Assembly (NCBI GenBank): GCA_946885765.1
Contig: CAMPHD010000034.1
Location: forward strand, 1-15,423
From: an uncultured Thalassospira sp.
GTDB lineage: Bacteria; Pseudomonadota; Alphaproteobacteria; Rhodospirillales_A; Thalassospiraceae
Length of the DNA stretch: 15,423 nucleotides
Reading direction: 5' to 3'
The stretch's first letter is position 1, and each line of letters starts with the position of its first letter. Positions 1-6,782 of this stretch are shown here, piece by piece. The translations under genes and the position numbers were made by a program. The notes beneath the pieces are model-generated. The model worked only from the letters and a program-made list of their open reading frames with translations. It made no database searches and was not told the origin of the DNA.

Positions 1-213
1 GCAGTGGCACTGCATGTTCTGGCCTCGATTTTCTATCTGATGATCAAACGTGAAAACCTGATCGGTGCGATGATTACTGGCGCGCGCAAAGTCCCCGAAA
101 GTGTCGCCGTCGGTTTCACGCAAATCCGGTTTGCTTCCCCGATCCTCGGGATTGCGATTCTCGTGGTTTGTGGTCTGGCGGTGTGGGGAATGGTCACATT
201 GGCACGCGGATAA
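1..213 (+). CDS. Cytochrome b561-like membrane protein, C-terminal end (partial)
   Basis: The reading frame is open from base 1 and ends at TAA 211-213, so these 70 residues are the tail of a gene that begins outside the window; an internal GTG at 4 is not needed as a start. Visible features are a hydrophobic helix beginning LHVLASIFYL, whose His could be a haem b ligand, then the motif RENLIGAMITG, then a last hydrophobic helix from about residue 44 to 66. The helix-His followed by a basic RENL..AMITG loop is characteristic of the bacterial cytochrome b561/Ni-hydrogenase b-type cytochrome family, which passes electrons from quinol to a periplasmic partner. The facing gene encodes a cytochrome c', a common companion of this family. 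Family assignment is good; the exact partner is inferred. Confidence 0.72.
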   Translation, partial: AVALHVLASIFYLMIKRENLIGAMITGARKVPESVAVGFTQIRFASPILGIAILVVCGLAVWGMVTLARG

Positions 214-309
214 AGAAATCCCCGAAAGGCTTTTCCTGTCGTGCTGCCGGGGGAGGGCGGCATGGGGGTAACAGGGGCCATTCGGGGACGTCCGAGCTTG
301 CTCGTGCCC

Positions 310-331
310 GGAATTCGTAATTCCGTCTTTT
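310..331 (+). terminator. Weak intrinsic terminator candidate after the b561-like gene
   Basis: A 6-bp stem GGAATT/AATTCC with a 3-base loop (310-324) is followed by TCTTTT (326-331) on the plus strand. It lies 97 bases after the b561-like stop codon and runs into the stop codon of the convergent cytochrome c' gene. The stem is AT-rich and short, so it may be inefficient. On the minus strand no T-run follows, so it would not end the cytochrome c' transcript. Confidence 0.3.
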
Positions 332-794
332 ACTTCGTGCGGTATTCGTCGTGGCAGCCCTTGCAGGACTTGCCAAGTTCGCCAAGGGCCGCACCCATTG
401 CACCCTTGTCACCGGCGGCCGCAGCAAGGTTCATCGCCGCGGTTTTCATTTCCGGAAAACGGCCCGAAAAATCGTCCCAATTGGTCCAGACATCCGGTTT
501 GGCTGTTGTTTTTACCGATGCGTCGGCTGTATTGGGTTCGAACGCGGCCGGGGCGGCAGTGGCGGAAAACGCAATGCCATTGGCAAGGTTGCGGATCACG
601 CCATCAGGCAGTTCGCACTGGCCCTTCATGTAGCAGCCAAGCGTTCCCATGGCACCACCGATGCCATCCATCAGCATCTGACGGGTTTGAACGGTTTCGT
701 TATCCATGGCTTCATCGGCCTGCGCGCTGCCGAATGTCCCCAGACCAAGGGCGAGGGATGCGGTCATCAAACCGGCGGTCACAATATGCTTCAT
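330..794 (-). CDS. Cytochrome c' (class II c-type cytochrome), periplasmic
   Basis: A 154-aa precursor. Residues 1-26 form a signal peptide with a basic start, hydrophobic core and AQA cleavage site before DEAMD, giving a mature protein of about 128 aa, normal for cytochrome c'. The haem-binding CKGCH motif is at residues 144-148, close to the C-terminus as in class II cytochromes, and is followed by DEYR. The N-terminal helix carries R38 and M42 in the usual spacing, and W103/W106 plus an Ala-rich helix precede the haem motif. These proteins form four-helix bundles that bind NO and CO or shuttle electrons from a membrane cytochrome b. An unusual feature is an extra cysteine pair, C54 and C60, which could form a disulfide. 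The start is supported by GAGAGAG just upstream of ATG at 794. Confidence 0.88.
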   Translation of the reverse strand: MKHIVTAGLMTASLALGLGTFGSAQADEAMDNETVQTRQMLMDGIGGAMGTLGCYMKGQCELPDGVIRNLANGIAFSATAAPAAFEPNTADASVKTTAKPDVWTNWDDFSGRFPEMKTAAMNLAAAAGDKGAMGAALGELGKSCKGCHDEYRTK

Positions 795-1012
795 GGCTCT
801 CTCGTTGGTTGTCTCTCTGAAACTCTCTGAGGGATCGGGGGCATTGGCGTGCTGCCCCGGCTATTTTATTTCTTATATTAAGGTCACAAGCATTGTTGCC
901 TATGACTTGTCGGTGCGCTTAGTCTCCCAATTGCGCCCTGAAATCAGGAATCACAACCGCGTGATCACCGAATAAATTATTGTAAATGACGTGCACAAGG
1001 AAACGCCCCCAA
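795..1012. promoter_or_regulatory. Divergent promoter region between cytochrome c' and aldehyde dehydrogenase genes
   Basis: Both flanking genes read outward from this 218-bp gap, so it must hold two promoters. Near the cytochrome gene CTCTCTGA occurs twice as a direct repeat (813-820 and 823-830), a spacing of one helical turn. GTGATCAC is a perfect palindrome at 961-968, and 970-985 is AT-rich just before the dehydrogenase. No confident -35/-10 pair could be chosen by eye. Confidence 0.5.
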
Positions 1013-2527
1013 ATGTCCGCTGTGTCCAACGCCGCCCCCGATGCCAGCCAAACCGCCATTTCCAATGGCAGATCGCGCGCCCGCAGACTGATCGCCGACT
1101 GGAGCCTTGATAAGGCTTTTATCAATGGCGAATGGGCACGCGCTGATTCGCGCGAAGCCATTGATGTGTATGATCCGGCAACCGGCAAGGTGATCGGCGA
1201 TGTACCCTTCATGCGCACATCCGAGGCACGGCGCGCAATTGATGCTGCGGATGCGGCCTTTCCGGCATGGTCGCGCATGCTGGCAAAGGAACGATCCGGA
1301 TATCTCAGACGCTGGCGCGATGTTTTGGAACAGTATCAGGATGATCTGGCTGCCCTGATCACGCTAGAACAGGGTAAGCCCTATGATCAGGCGTTGCGCG
1401 AAGTCGTCGGCGCCATTGCCTATGCCGAATGGTATGGCGAGGAAGCCAAGCGCGCCTATGGGCAAACCATGCCTGCGACCCAGCGCGACCGGCGCGTGGT
1501 TGTGCAGAAGCATCCCGTGGGTGTTGTGGCGGCGATCACACCATGGAACTTCCCGCTGACCATGGTCGTGCGCAAATGTGCCCCGGCGCTGGCGGCGGGG
1601 TGCACTATTGTTGTCAAACCGGCTGAAGATACCCCGATTTCCGCCCTAGCCGCGGCCAAACTTGCCGAAATGGCCGGTTTCCCGGCGGGGGTGTTTAACG
1701 TCGTGACCGGCCAACCCATGCCGATTGGCGAGGCGCTGACCGGCGATCCGCGTGTGCGGATGCTGTCCTTCACCGGCTCGACCGAGGTCGGCAAACGTCT
1801 GATGGTGCAATGTGCGCCGACGGTCAAGAAGCTGTCGCTGGAACTGGGCGGCAATGCGCCGTTTATCGTGATGGATGATGCCGATATTGATGCCGCCGTG
1901 GCCGGGGCCATGATTTCCAAATTCCGCAACAGCGGTCAGACCTGCGTTTGCGCCAACCGCATTTTCGTGCAGGACGGCGTCTATGAAAGCTTTGTCGAAA
2001 AATTCATCGCGGCAAGCCACGCACAAACCATTGGCAACGGCTTCATTCCCGGTACCGATCTTGGCCCGCTGATCAACCGTCAGGCGGTGGCAAAAGTTGA
2101 ACGATTGATCGATGATGCGAAAAAACGCGGCGCGACCCTGCATTACGGTGCGGACCGCCCTGACGAAGGCCATTTCACTCGCCCGTTGGTGATGACCGAT
2201 TTGTCCCTTGATGCCGATTGTTTCAACGAGGAACTGTTTGCCCCCGTCGCCCCGATCTATCGTTTCAGGACCGAGGCCGAGGTGATCGAACTTTCCAACC
2301 GGGTGCGTGCCGGTCTGTCGTCCTACCTTTTCAGTCGCGATGTCGGCCGTATCCAGCGGATCGCCGATCGGCTTGAAACCGGGGTGGTTGGTATCAACGA
2401 TGGCACCACGTCCCACGAAGGCGCGCCGTTTGGCGGTGTGAAGGAAAGCGGGCAGGGCCGCGAAGGTGGTCATTGGGGGCTGGAAGAATATCTTGAACCC
2501 AAATATCTGAATTATGCCCTGGGCTGA
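1013..2527 (+). CDS. gabD: Succinate-semialdehyde dehydrogenase (NAD(P)+)
   Basis: Oxidises succinic semialdehyde to succinate in the cytoplasm, the last step of 4-aminobutyrate degradation. The frame opens at ATG 986, but ATG 1013 is preferred because AAGGAAA (997-1003) sits 9 bases before it and 986 has no ribosome binding site; this gives 504 aa against about 482 in E. coli GabD. Aldehyde dehydrogenase landmarks, numbered from 1013: TPWNFP with Asn179, LELGGNAPF with Glu277, and GQTCVCANR with the nucleophile Cys311 and a neighbouring Cys313. The family-typical SFTGSTEVGK and the C-terminal APFGGVKESGQGREGG are also present. Similarity to GabD runs over the whole length, including FVQDGVY and the GLEEYLE ending. 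A related semialdehyde (for example glutarate semialdehyde, DavD) cannot be excluded, since no aminotransferase gene is adjacent. Confidence 0.88.
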   Translation: MSAVSNAAPDASQTAISNGRSRARRLIADWSLDKAFINGEWARADSREAIDVYDPATGKVIGDVPFMRTSEARRAIDAADAAFPAWSRMLAKERSGYLRRWRDVLEQYQDDLAALITLEQGKPYDQALREVVGAIAYAEWYGEEAKRAYGQTMPATQRDRRVVVQKHPVGVVAAITPWNFPLTMVVRKCAPALAAGCTIVVKPAEDTPISALAAAKLAEMAGFPAGVFNVVTGQPMPIGEALTGDPRVRMLSFTGSTEVGKRLMVQCAPTVKKLSLELGGNAPFIVMDDADIDAAVAGAMISKFRNSGQTCVCANRIFVQDGVYESFVEKFIAASHAQTIGNGFIPGTDLGPLINRQAVAKVERLIDDAKKRGATLHYGADRPDEGHFTRPLVMTDLSLDADCFNEELFAPVAPIYRFRTEAEVIELSNRVRAGLSSYLFSRDVGRIQRIADRLETGVVGINDGTTSHEGAPFGGVKESGQGREGGHWGLEEYLEPKYLNYALG

Positions 2528-2565
2528 ATCCGCGAATATTTGCTGACTTTCGTGCGACAATTCGA

Positions 2566-2617
2566 AGATCGGAGAACGGTAATTGTATGTGATGCAATTG
2601 CCGTTCTCCGATTTCTT
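2566..2617. terminator. Long inverted repeat behind gabD, probable terminator
   Basis: An 18-bp stem (2568-2585 with 2595-2612, a single G-T wobble) encloses a 9-base loop, and can be extended by a G-T and an A-T pair at its base. TTTCTT follows on the plus strand. It starts about 40 bases after the dehydrogenase stop codon. The stem is unusually long for a simple terminator, so it may also protect the mRNA 3' end. Confidence 0.6.
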
Positions 2618-3051
2618 AATCAGCCATGCAAAATTGAACGGTGTACGGTTCCCGGAATCGAGTCTGCAATTTAAAGCCGTTTTGTTGGCAAATTGCTATT
2701 TAAGACCCCGTCTGAAGCATCAGAATCGCCCTGTTTGATCTGCCTCAATCCCTTTATATGCAAAGGATAGAGATCTAATTGATCCGGCCTGTTCGGATTG
2801 TGTTTGAACTGTGTAAAACAGTGCTGGGGAAATTTCGTTCAAGTTGAATGGTTTATTTGTCATGAGACAATCATGCGTCTTTCACATGAAATGATTGTGA
2901 CGGACTTGTGTCTGGGTATGCGTCAAGTGCATGGGTGAGGTGAAAAAACTCGTCTCGTAGGATTGAATAAACAGGCGTACACCGGCTTCAGAACAAATCA
3001 ACGCGAAACCGGAGCGCACATTGCTCCGCCTGTTATGGAAAGGATAAAGCC
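2618..3051. promoter_or_regulatory. Gene-free 434-bp leader region with inverted repeats
   Basis: No plausible gene was found on either strand. Inverted repeats are clustered at 2857-2898: TTGTC-ATGA-GACAA (2857-2870), CATGA-5-TCATG (2861-2875), and ACAATCAT (2867-2874) with ATGATTGT (2891-2898) 16 bases later. Closer to the small gene, GGAGC and GCTCC (3011-3015, 3023-3027) form a short hairpin directly before its ribosome binding site. The region presumably carries the promoter and control sites of the 52-aa gene at 3052. No promoter boxes could be assigned with confidence. Confidence 0.45.
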
Positions 3052-3210
3052 ATGCGTCGTTATGGTGATTACGATCTGACCACGCTGCAGCGCGAAGCCG
3101 AAAAACTCCGTGCTCAGGCGATCCGCAAAGCCGTTGTTACTTTGGCCCGCAAAATTGCTTCCCTGTTTGGCGGTAACCGCCTTCCGGGTGGCCGTCCGGC
3201 TGGTGCCTAA
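3052..3210 (+). CDS. Small basic protein of 52 aa, unknown function
   Basis: ATG 3052 is preceded by AAAGGA (3039-3044) at an ideal 7-base spacing, and the frame ends at TAA 3208-3210. The protein begins MRRYGDYDL, has a strongly predicted amphipathic helix rich in Arg, Lys, Glu and Ala (about residues 10-40, including KLRAQAIRK), and ends in a Gly/Pro/Arg tail (GGRPAGA). It has no signal peptide or membrane span. The pattern of a short acidic/aromatic start followed by a LRA.AIR helix recalls several families of tiny alphaproteobacterial proteins (DUF1127-like and similar), some of which bind RNA or respond to stress, but no signature motif proves membership. It is monocistronic: a 434-bp leader lies before it and a very strong terminator just behind it, suggesting high, independent expression. 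Confidence 0.72.
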   Translation: MRRYGDYDLTTLQREAEKLRAQAIRKAVVTLARKIASLFGGNRLPGGRPAGA

Positions 3211-3250
3211 GCTTAACGCTTGGCGATGAATACCGGGTCGAATGACCCAA

Positions 3251-3290
3251 AAAACACCCCCGCATTCCTCCCATGCGGGGGTGTTTTGAT
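3251..3290. terminator. Strong intrinsic terminator, bidirectional in shape
   Basis: A perfect 15-bp stem (3251-3265 with 3273-3287) with a 7-base loop contains five consecutive C-G pairs and is flanked by AAAA on the left and TTTT on the right. It lies about 40 bases after the 52-aa gene. A smaller hairpin GGGTC-GAAT-GACCC (3235-3248) immediately precedes it. Confidence 0.88.
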
Positions 3291-3375
3291 TCTGATCCCA
3301 CCACAGGGCTTCACGCCACCGTCCGGTCCCGCTATTAAGGGAATAACCAGATAACCCGATTGCGGAGCGTCCCTG

Positions 3376-4161
3376 ATGAAACTTGCCCATTATGCCTTTG
3401 GCGAAGAAAACCGTGACAATGGCACGCTTGTGATCCTGCACGGGCTGTTCGGGCAGGCGCGTAACTGGACCGCCATCGCGCGGCGTCTGGCTGAAAAGTA
3501 TCATGTGGTCACGGCGGACCTTCGCAATCATGGCCGGTCCGACTGGGACATGAACATGACCTATCCGGCGATGGCATCGGACATCGCCGAACTGATCCGG
3601 GATGTTGCCAATGGTCCGGTCCATCTGATCGGGCATTCGATGGGCGGCAAGGCATCAATGATGCTGGCGCTGTCGCAGGATGCGGATCTGGTTGCCGATC
3701 TGGTGGTGGTTGATATTGCGCCTGTGACCTATGACCATGACTATACTGGCTATATCAGTGCCATGAAGTCGGTGGATTTCGATGCGGTATCGCGGCGTGC
3801 CGAAGTCGAAGATGCACTTGTCAGTGGCGTTTCGGAAAAGGGCGTGCGTCAGTTCCTGGCGCAGAATGTCGCAACCGACAAGGAAACCGGTAAAATGTCA
3901 TGGCAGGTCAATATCGATGCCATGGCCAACCACCTTTCCGACATTACCGGCTGGCCCGAAACGGTGGGGGGCAGTTTTGATCGCGATGTGCTGTTCATAT
4001 CCGGTGCCAATTCGCATTATGTCGATCCCAAGGATCGCGAACACATCAAATCGCTGTTTCCCAAGGCGGCCTTTACCAGCATCAAGGGCGCAGGCCACTG
4101 GGTCCATGCCGAAAAACCCGATGCGGTATTGCTGACCCTGTCTGCTTTTCTGAACCGCTGA
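3376..4161 (+). CDS. ybfF: Alpha/beta-hydrolase, YbfF/ABHD11-type esterase
   Basis: A 261-aa cytoplasmic alpha/beta-hydrolase that cleaves short or medium acyl esters or thioesters; the physiological substrate of this family is not settled. HGLFG (22-26) forms the oxyanion-hole strand, DLRNHGRS (48-55) is typical of the YbfF branch, GHSMGG (86-91) carries the nucleophile Ser88, VVDIAP supplies the probable acid Asp113, and GAGHWVHAEKPDAV contains the catalytic His241. The whole-length match to E. coli YbfF, including the near-identical C-terminal GAGHWVHAEKPDAVL, supports the assignment over other hydrolases. GGAG (3364-3367) precedes ATG 3376 by 8 bases. The Nudix gene follows 13 bases after the stop, so the two are probably co-transcribed. 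Confidence 0.85.
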   Translation: MKLAHYAFGEENRDNGTLVILHGLFGQARNWTAIARRLAEKYHVVTADLRNHGRSDWDMNMTYPAMASDIAELIRDVANGPVHLIGHSMGGKASMMLALSQDADLVADLVVVDIAPVTYDHDYTGYISAMKSVDFDAVSRRAEVEDALVSGVSEKGVRQFLAQNVATDKETGKMSWQVNIDAMANHLSDITGWPETVGGSFDRDVLFISGANSHYVDPKDREHIKSLFPKAAFTSIKGAGHWVHAEKPDAVLLTLSAFLNR

Positions 4162-4174
4162 TGGATCTTATGCC

Positions 4175-4801
4175 ATGACCGACCTTCCGACCCGGCGGCC
4201 CAAAGGCTGGAAGCTTCCCGAAAGCAACGATATCCGCGTTCAGAACATCGAATGCCTGTCGGATAACTGGTATCACCTGTATCGCGTCAGCTTTGATCTG
4301 CGCCGAAGCAACGGCGAATGGCAGTCCCAGCAACGCGAAGCCTATGATCGTGGCAACGGGGCGGGCATCCTGCTTTATAACCGTGCGGCGGGCACCGTGA
4401 TCCTGACACGGCAATTTCGTTTGCCATCCTTCGTGAATGGCAATGAAAACGGCATGCTGATCGAAGTTCCGGCAGGGTTGCTTGACGATCGCGATCCGGC
4501 ATCCGCCGTGATTGCCGAGGTCGAAGAAGAAACCGGTTACAGGATCGGCAAACCGCAAAAAGTGTTCGATCTGTTCATGAGTCCAGGCTCGGTTACCGAA
4601 CGTTTGCACCTGTTCGTGGCCGAAGTCACAAGCGATCACCGCGCGGGTGAGGGCGGTGGTTTGCTTGAAGAGGGCGAGGATATCCACGTTCTTGAAGTGC
4701 CGTTCAGGGACGCATTGGCAATGATGTCAGATGGCCGCATCAGGGATGCCAAAACCGTCATCCTGTTGCAGCATGCCGTGTTAAACGGCCTGTTTGACTG
4801 A
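4175..4801 (+). CDS. nudK: Nudix hydrolase, NudK-type (GDP-mannose / ADP-sugar pyrophosphatase family)
   Basis: A 208-aa hydrolase expected to split a nucleoside diphosphate linked to a sugar (GDP-mannose for E. coli NudK) using divalent metal. The match to NudK is strong across the protein: YDRGNGAGILLYN (58-69), RQFR.PSFVNGNENG (79-93), the Nudix-box region at 101-122 ending EVEEETGY, FDLFMSPGSVTE (131-142) and GGGLLEEGEDIHVLE. The metal-binding E115, E118 and E119 of the box are present, while the position of the first conserved Glu holds Asp and the usual basic residue before EV is Ala. The N-terminus is about 15 residues longer than in E. coli. It follows the hydrolase gene at 13 bases with only a weak GGA (4163-4165) as ribosome binding site, suggesting translational coupling. 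Confidence 0.83.
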   Translation: MTDLPTRRPKGWKLPESNDIRVQNIECLSDNWYHLYRVSFDLRRSNGEWQSQQREAYDRGNGAGILLYNRAAGTVILTRQFRLPSFVNGNENGMLIEVPAGLLDDRDPASAVIAEVEEETGYRIGKPQKVFDLFMSPGSVTERLHLFVAEVTSDHRAGEGGGLLEEGEDIHVLEVPFRDALAMMSDGRIRDAKTVILLQHAVLNGLFD

Positions 4802-4830
4802 AATTCCCGAGAAAGCCAAAGGAGAAGCCA

Positions 4831-4926
4831 ATGTCCGGCTTTCGCAAGGATCAGGCCGACCTCGACCGGCTCAAACAATGGTCGCGCGTGCCGCTATTCA
4901 TGTGGCTTAAAGTGCGTCCGCTGTAA
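4831..4926 (+). CDS. Small protein of 31 aa, unknown function
   Basis: A short frame from ATG 4831 to TAA 4924-4926, 29 bases behind the Nudix gene and probably on the same transcript. The main support is the ribosome binding site AAAGGAG (4818-4824) 6 bases before the ATG, the best in this cluster. The peptide starts MSGFRKDQADLDRLKQW, a charged, probably helical half, and ends VPLFMWLKVRPL, a short hydrophobic and basic half that is too short to be a sure membrane span but could sit on a membrane surface. No known family is recognised. It would be missed by annotation with a usual length cut-off. Confidence 0.55.
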   Translation: MSGFRKDQADLDRLKQWSRVPLFMWLKVRPL

Positions 4927-4997
4927 GAACTGTCACACCAAGGGATCATACCCGTCTGAAAGAAGCACTTTTATCTTTCGTAAACAGGGATGATTCA

Positions 4998-5378
4998 ATG
5001 TCATATGTTTTTACTCAGGCTGCCAATACCGAGGCCATTGCCGAATGCGAATGGGGGCAGGCGGTTCAGATCATGTTTACCGGTTTTTCGTCCTGTATCG
5101 GGATCATGGGGATTGTCGGAGGTCAGATCATCGCTGTGCATTTGCCGCTGCGGGATGCGACGGCACAGGCAACCAACGCGGATGTTGACGCTGCCATAGC
5201 CCTGCTGGGAGCAGCAGCACAACCGGTTGTGATTGGTCATATCGGTCTTTGGGAAACGACGATACCCGCTGTCTATCAGCATCTGGTCGATACACTGCAC
5301 CCGGTCGAACAATATGCTTATGGCGATGGGACCTATGGCGGCGAAATCGTTAATGGCAGTATTCAGCCGCGTTATTAG
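4998..5378 (+). CDS. Hypothetical protein of 126 aa with a CheD/CNF-like Cys-His pattern
   Basis: ATG 4998 has AGGGA (4986-4990) 7 bases upstream; the frame ends at TAG 5376-5378 before a strong terminator. No signal peptide is evident. The centre reads FSSCIGIMGIVGGQIIAVHL (30-49): a Ser-Ser-Cys turn (C33), two hydrophobic strands and a His (H48). This resembles the arrangement of CheD and CNF/BLF1-type glutamine deamidases, where an S-G-C type turn is followed about 15-17 residues later by the catalytic His. The rest, with HIGLWETTIP and GDGTYGGEIV, matches nothing I recognise. The gene is separated from the small-protein gene by 71 bases, so it may have its own promoter. Function is unknown; the deamidase link is only a fold-level guess. 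Confidence 0.68.
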   Translation: MSYVFTQAANTEAIAECEWGQAVQIMFTGFSSCIGIMGIVGGQIIAVHLPLRDATAQATNADVDAAIALLGAAAQPVVIGHIGLWETTIPAVYQHLVDTLHPVEQYAYGDGTYGGEIVNGSIQPRY

Positions 5379-5439
5379 ATTTAAATCTTTGATGCTTGGA
5401 TGCAGACGTTACTACGGTTTCACCCTTTGTCACCAAACA

Positions 5440-5475
5440 CAAAAGCCGCCCCGATTTCGGGGCGGCTTTTGGTAA
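5440..5475. terminator. Bidirectional intrinsic terminator between convergent genes
   Basis: A perfect 14-bp stem (5440-5453 with 5458-5471), tetraloop ATTT, with AAAA on the left and TTTT on the right of a GC-rich core. It sits between the 126-aa gene (plus) and the depolymerase gene (minus) and can end both transcripts. Confidence 0.9.
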
Positions 5476-5492
5476 TTTTGTTTGTATGAGGA

Positions 5493-6782
5493 TTATTCAG
5501 CGGCTTCGATCCGGGTCATGTCAGGCGCGCTTTTGCGGCCCTTGCCATGCTGGTCGTGGCGGCGGATGAAATCCTTGATCCGTGGGCTGATCTGTTCGCG
5601 CCAGCGACGGCCGTTAAACACACCGTAATGGCCGACCGATTTCTGGAAATGATGCATGCGCATATTATCGGGCAGGTTGGCGCAAAGCTTGTGAGCCGCG
5701 CGCGTCTGTCCTTCGCCGGTGATATCATCGCGTTCGCCTTCGACCGTCAGAAGGGCGGTCTTGGTGATGGCGGCGGGTTCGACCGGCACACCCTGCCAGC
5801 GCATTGTGCCTTCGGGCAACTGGTGTTCGTGGAACACGACCTTCAGTGTTTGCAGATAGAATTCCGCACTCATATCCATGACGGCAAGATATTCGTGATA
5901 GAAGTTGCGCTTGGCATCCGCACTTTCGCCGTCGCCTTCGACAAGATGGGTGAACATCTCGTGATGGGCGGAAACGTGCTTGTCCCAGTTCATGCTCATG
6001 AAACCGGCAAGCTGCATAAAGCCCGGATATACGCGGCGCATCACCCCGGCATGGGGCAGCGGCACATGCGAAATCACATGGCGTTCAAACCAGTCCAGGC
6101 TGTGCTGTTTGGCAAAATTATTGACCTCGGTCGGGTTTTCGCGCGTATCGACCGGGCCGCCCATCAGGGTCATTGATGCCGGCTGACAGGGTTCGTTCCC
6201 GGCGGCCATCAACGATACGGCGGCAACCACCGGAACCGATGGCTGGCACACCGCCATAAGATGGGTGTTCGGGCCGAGTTTACGCAGGAACTGCATGACA
6301 TAGTCGATATAGCTATCAAGGTCGAAATGTCCCTGATGCACGGGAACCATGCGGGCATCGATCCAGTCGGTGATGTAAACGTCATGATCGGGCAGCAATG
6401 CCTCGACCGTGCCGCGCAGCAGCGTTGAAAAGTGTCCCGACAGGGGAGCCACGATCAGAAGCCGCGGATCATCGGGCTGATTTTTAAGGTGATCGGTTTC
6501 GCGTTTGAAATGCAAAAGATTGCAGAACGGTTCGCTGTGGACGATTTCCTCGGTCACGGCGACAGTTTCACCATTGATGATCGTGGTATCAAGGCCGAAT
6601 TCCGGTTTGCCATAACGGTGCGTGATATGGGTGAACACATCAAACGCGGCGGCGGCCGCACGGCCCTGATGGGTATAGGATAGCGGGTTGACCGGATTGC
6701 GCAGCCACTTCTTGCTGGCATCGGCCACCATCCGTAACGGACTGATGGTGGCGTGCTGCAGTTCATAGAGATGGTACAGCAT
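5493..6782 (-). CDS. phaZ: Intracellular polyhydroxyalkanoate depolymerase
   Basis: Mobilises stored polyhydroxybutyrate granules in the cytoplasm. The frame opens at 6854, but the internal ATG at 6782 gives the family-typical start MLYHLYELQH and has GAGAGA just upstream, so a 429-aa protein is called. The nucleophile motif is VCQPSVP with Cys179 (numbered from 6782); intracellular depolymerases of the Ralstonia PhaZ1 type use Cys instead of Ser. VEGERDDITG supplies the probable Asp352 and SVGHYGVFNGRRWR the His385; the Asp-to-His distance of 33 equals that in PhaZ1. Segments APLSGHFSTLLRGTV and YITDWIDAR are also characteristic. No phaC, phaP or phaR gene is in the window. Upstream lies a gap of about 450 bp with a possible PhaR-like palindrome. 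Granule-binding and direct evidence for polymer length are not visible in sequence. Confidence 0.92.
   Translation of the reverse strand: MLYHLYELQHATISPLRMVADASKKWLRNPVNPLSYTHQGRAAAAAFDVFTHITHRYGKPEFGLDTTIINGETVAVTEEIVHSEPFCNLLHFKRETDHLKNQPDDPRLLIVAPLSGHFSTLLRGTVEALLPDHDVYITDWIDARMVPVHQGHFDLDSYIDYVMQFLRKLGPNTHLMAVCQPSVPVVAAVSLMAAGNEPCQPASMTLMGGPVDTRENPTEVNNFAKQHSLDWFERHVISHVPLPHAGVMRRVYPGFMQLAGFMSMNWDKHVSAHHEMFTHLVEGDGESADAKRNFYHEYLAVMDMSAEFYLQTLKVVFHEHQLPEGTMRWQGVPVEPAAITKTALLTVEGERDDITGEGQTRAAHKLCANLPDNMRMHHFQKSVGHYGVFNGRRWREQISPRIKDFIRRHDQHGKGRKSAPDMTRIEAAE

Noticed and set aside
221..255. CCCCG/CGGGG pairing after the b561-like gene as a terminator
   Set aside because: The loop would be over 20 bases and no T-run follows.
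986..1012. Upstream ATG 986 as the start of the dehydrogenase
   Set aside because: No ribosome binding site precedes it, while ATG 1013 has AAGGAAA at good spacing.
1646..2560. 304-aa frame on the minus strand inside gabD
   Set aside because: It is the antisense of a well-supported dehydrogenase gene in GC-rich DNA, has no ribosome binding site or recognisable motif, and is composed of Gly/His/Arg-rich filler.
2998..3636. 212-aa minus-strand frame across the 52-aa gene and ybfF start
   Set aside because: It would read straight through the strongest terminator in the window and is antisense to two supported genes.
5547..6176. 209-aa plus-strand frame inside phaZ
   Set aside because: Antisense shadow of the depolymerase; no ribosome binding site and no recognisable domain.
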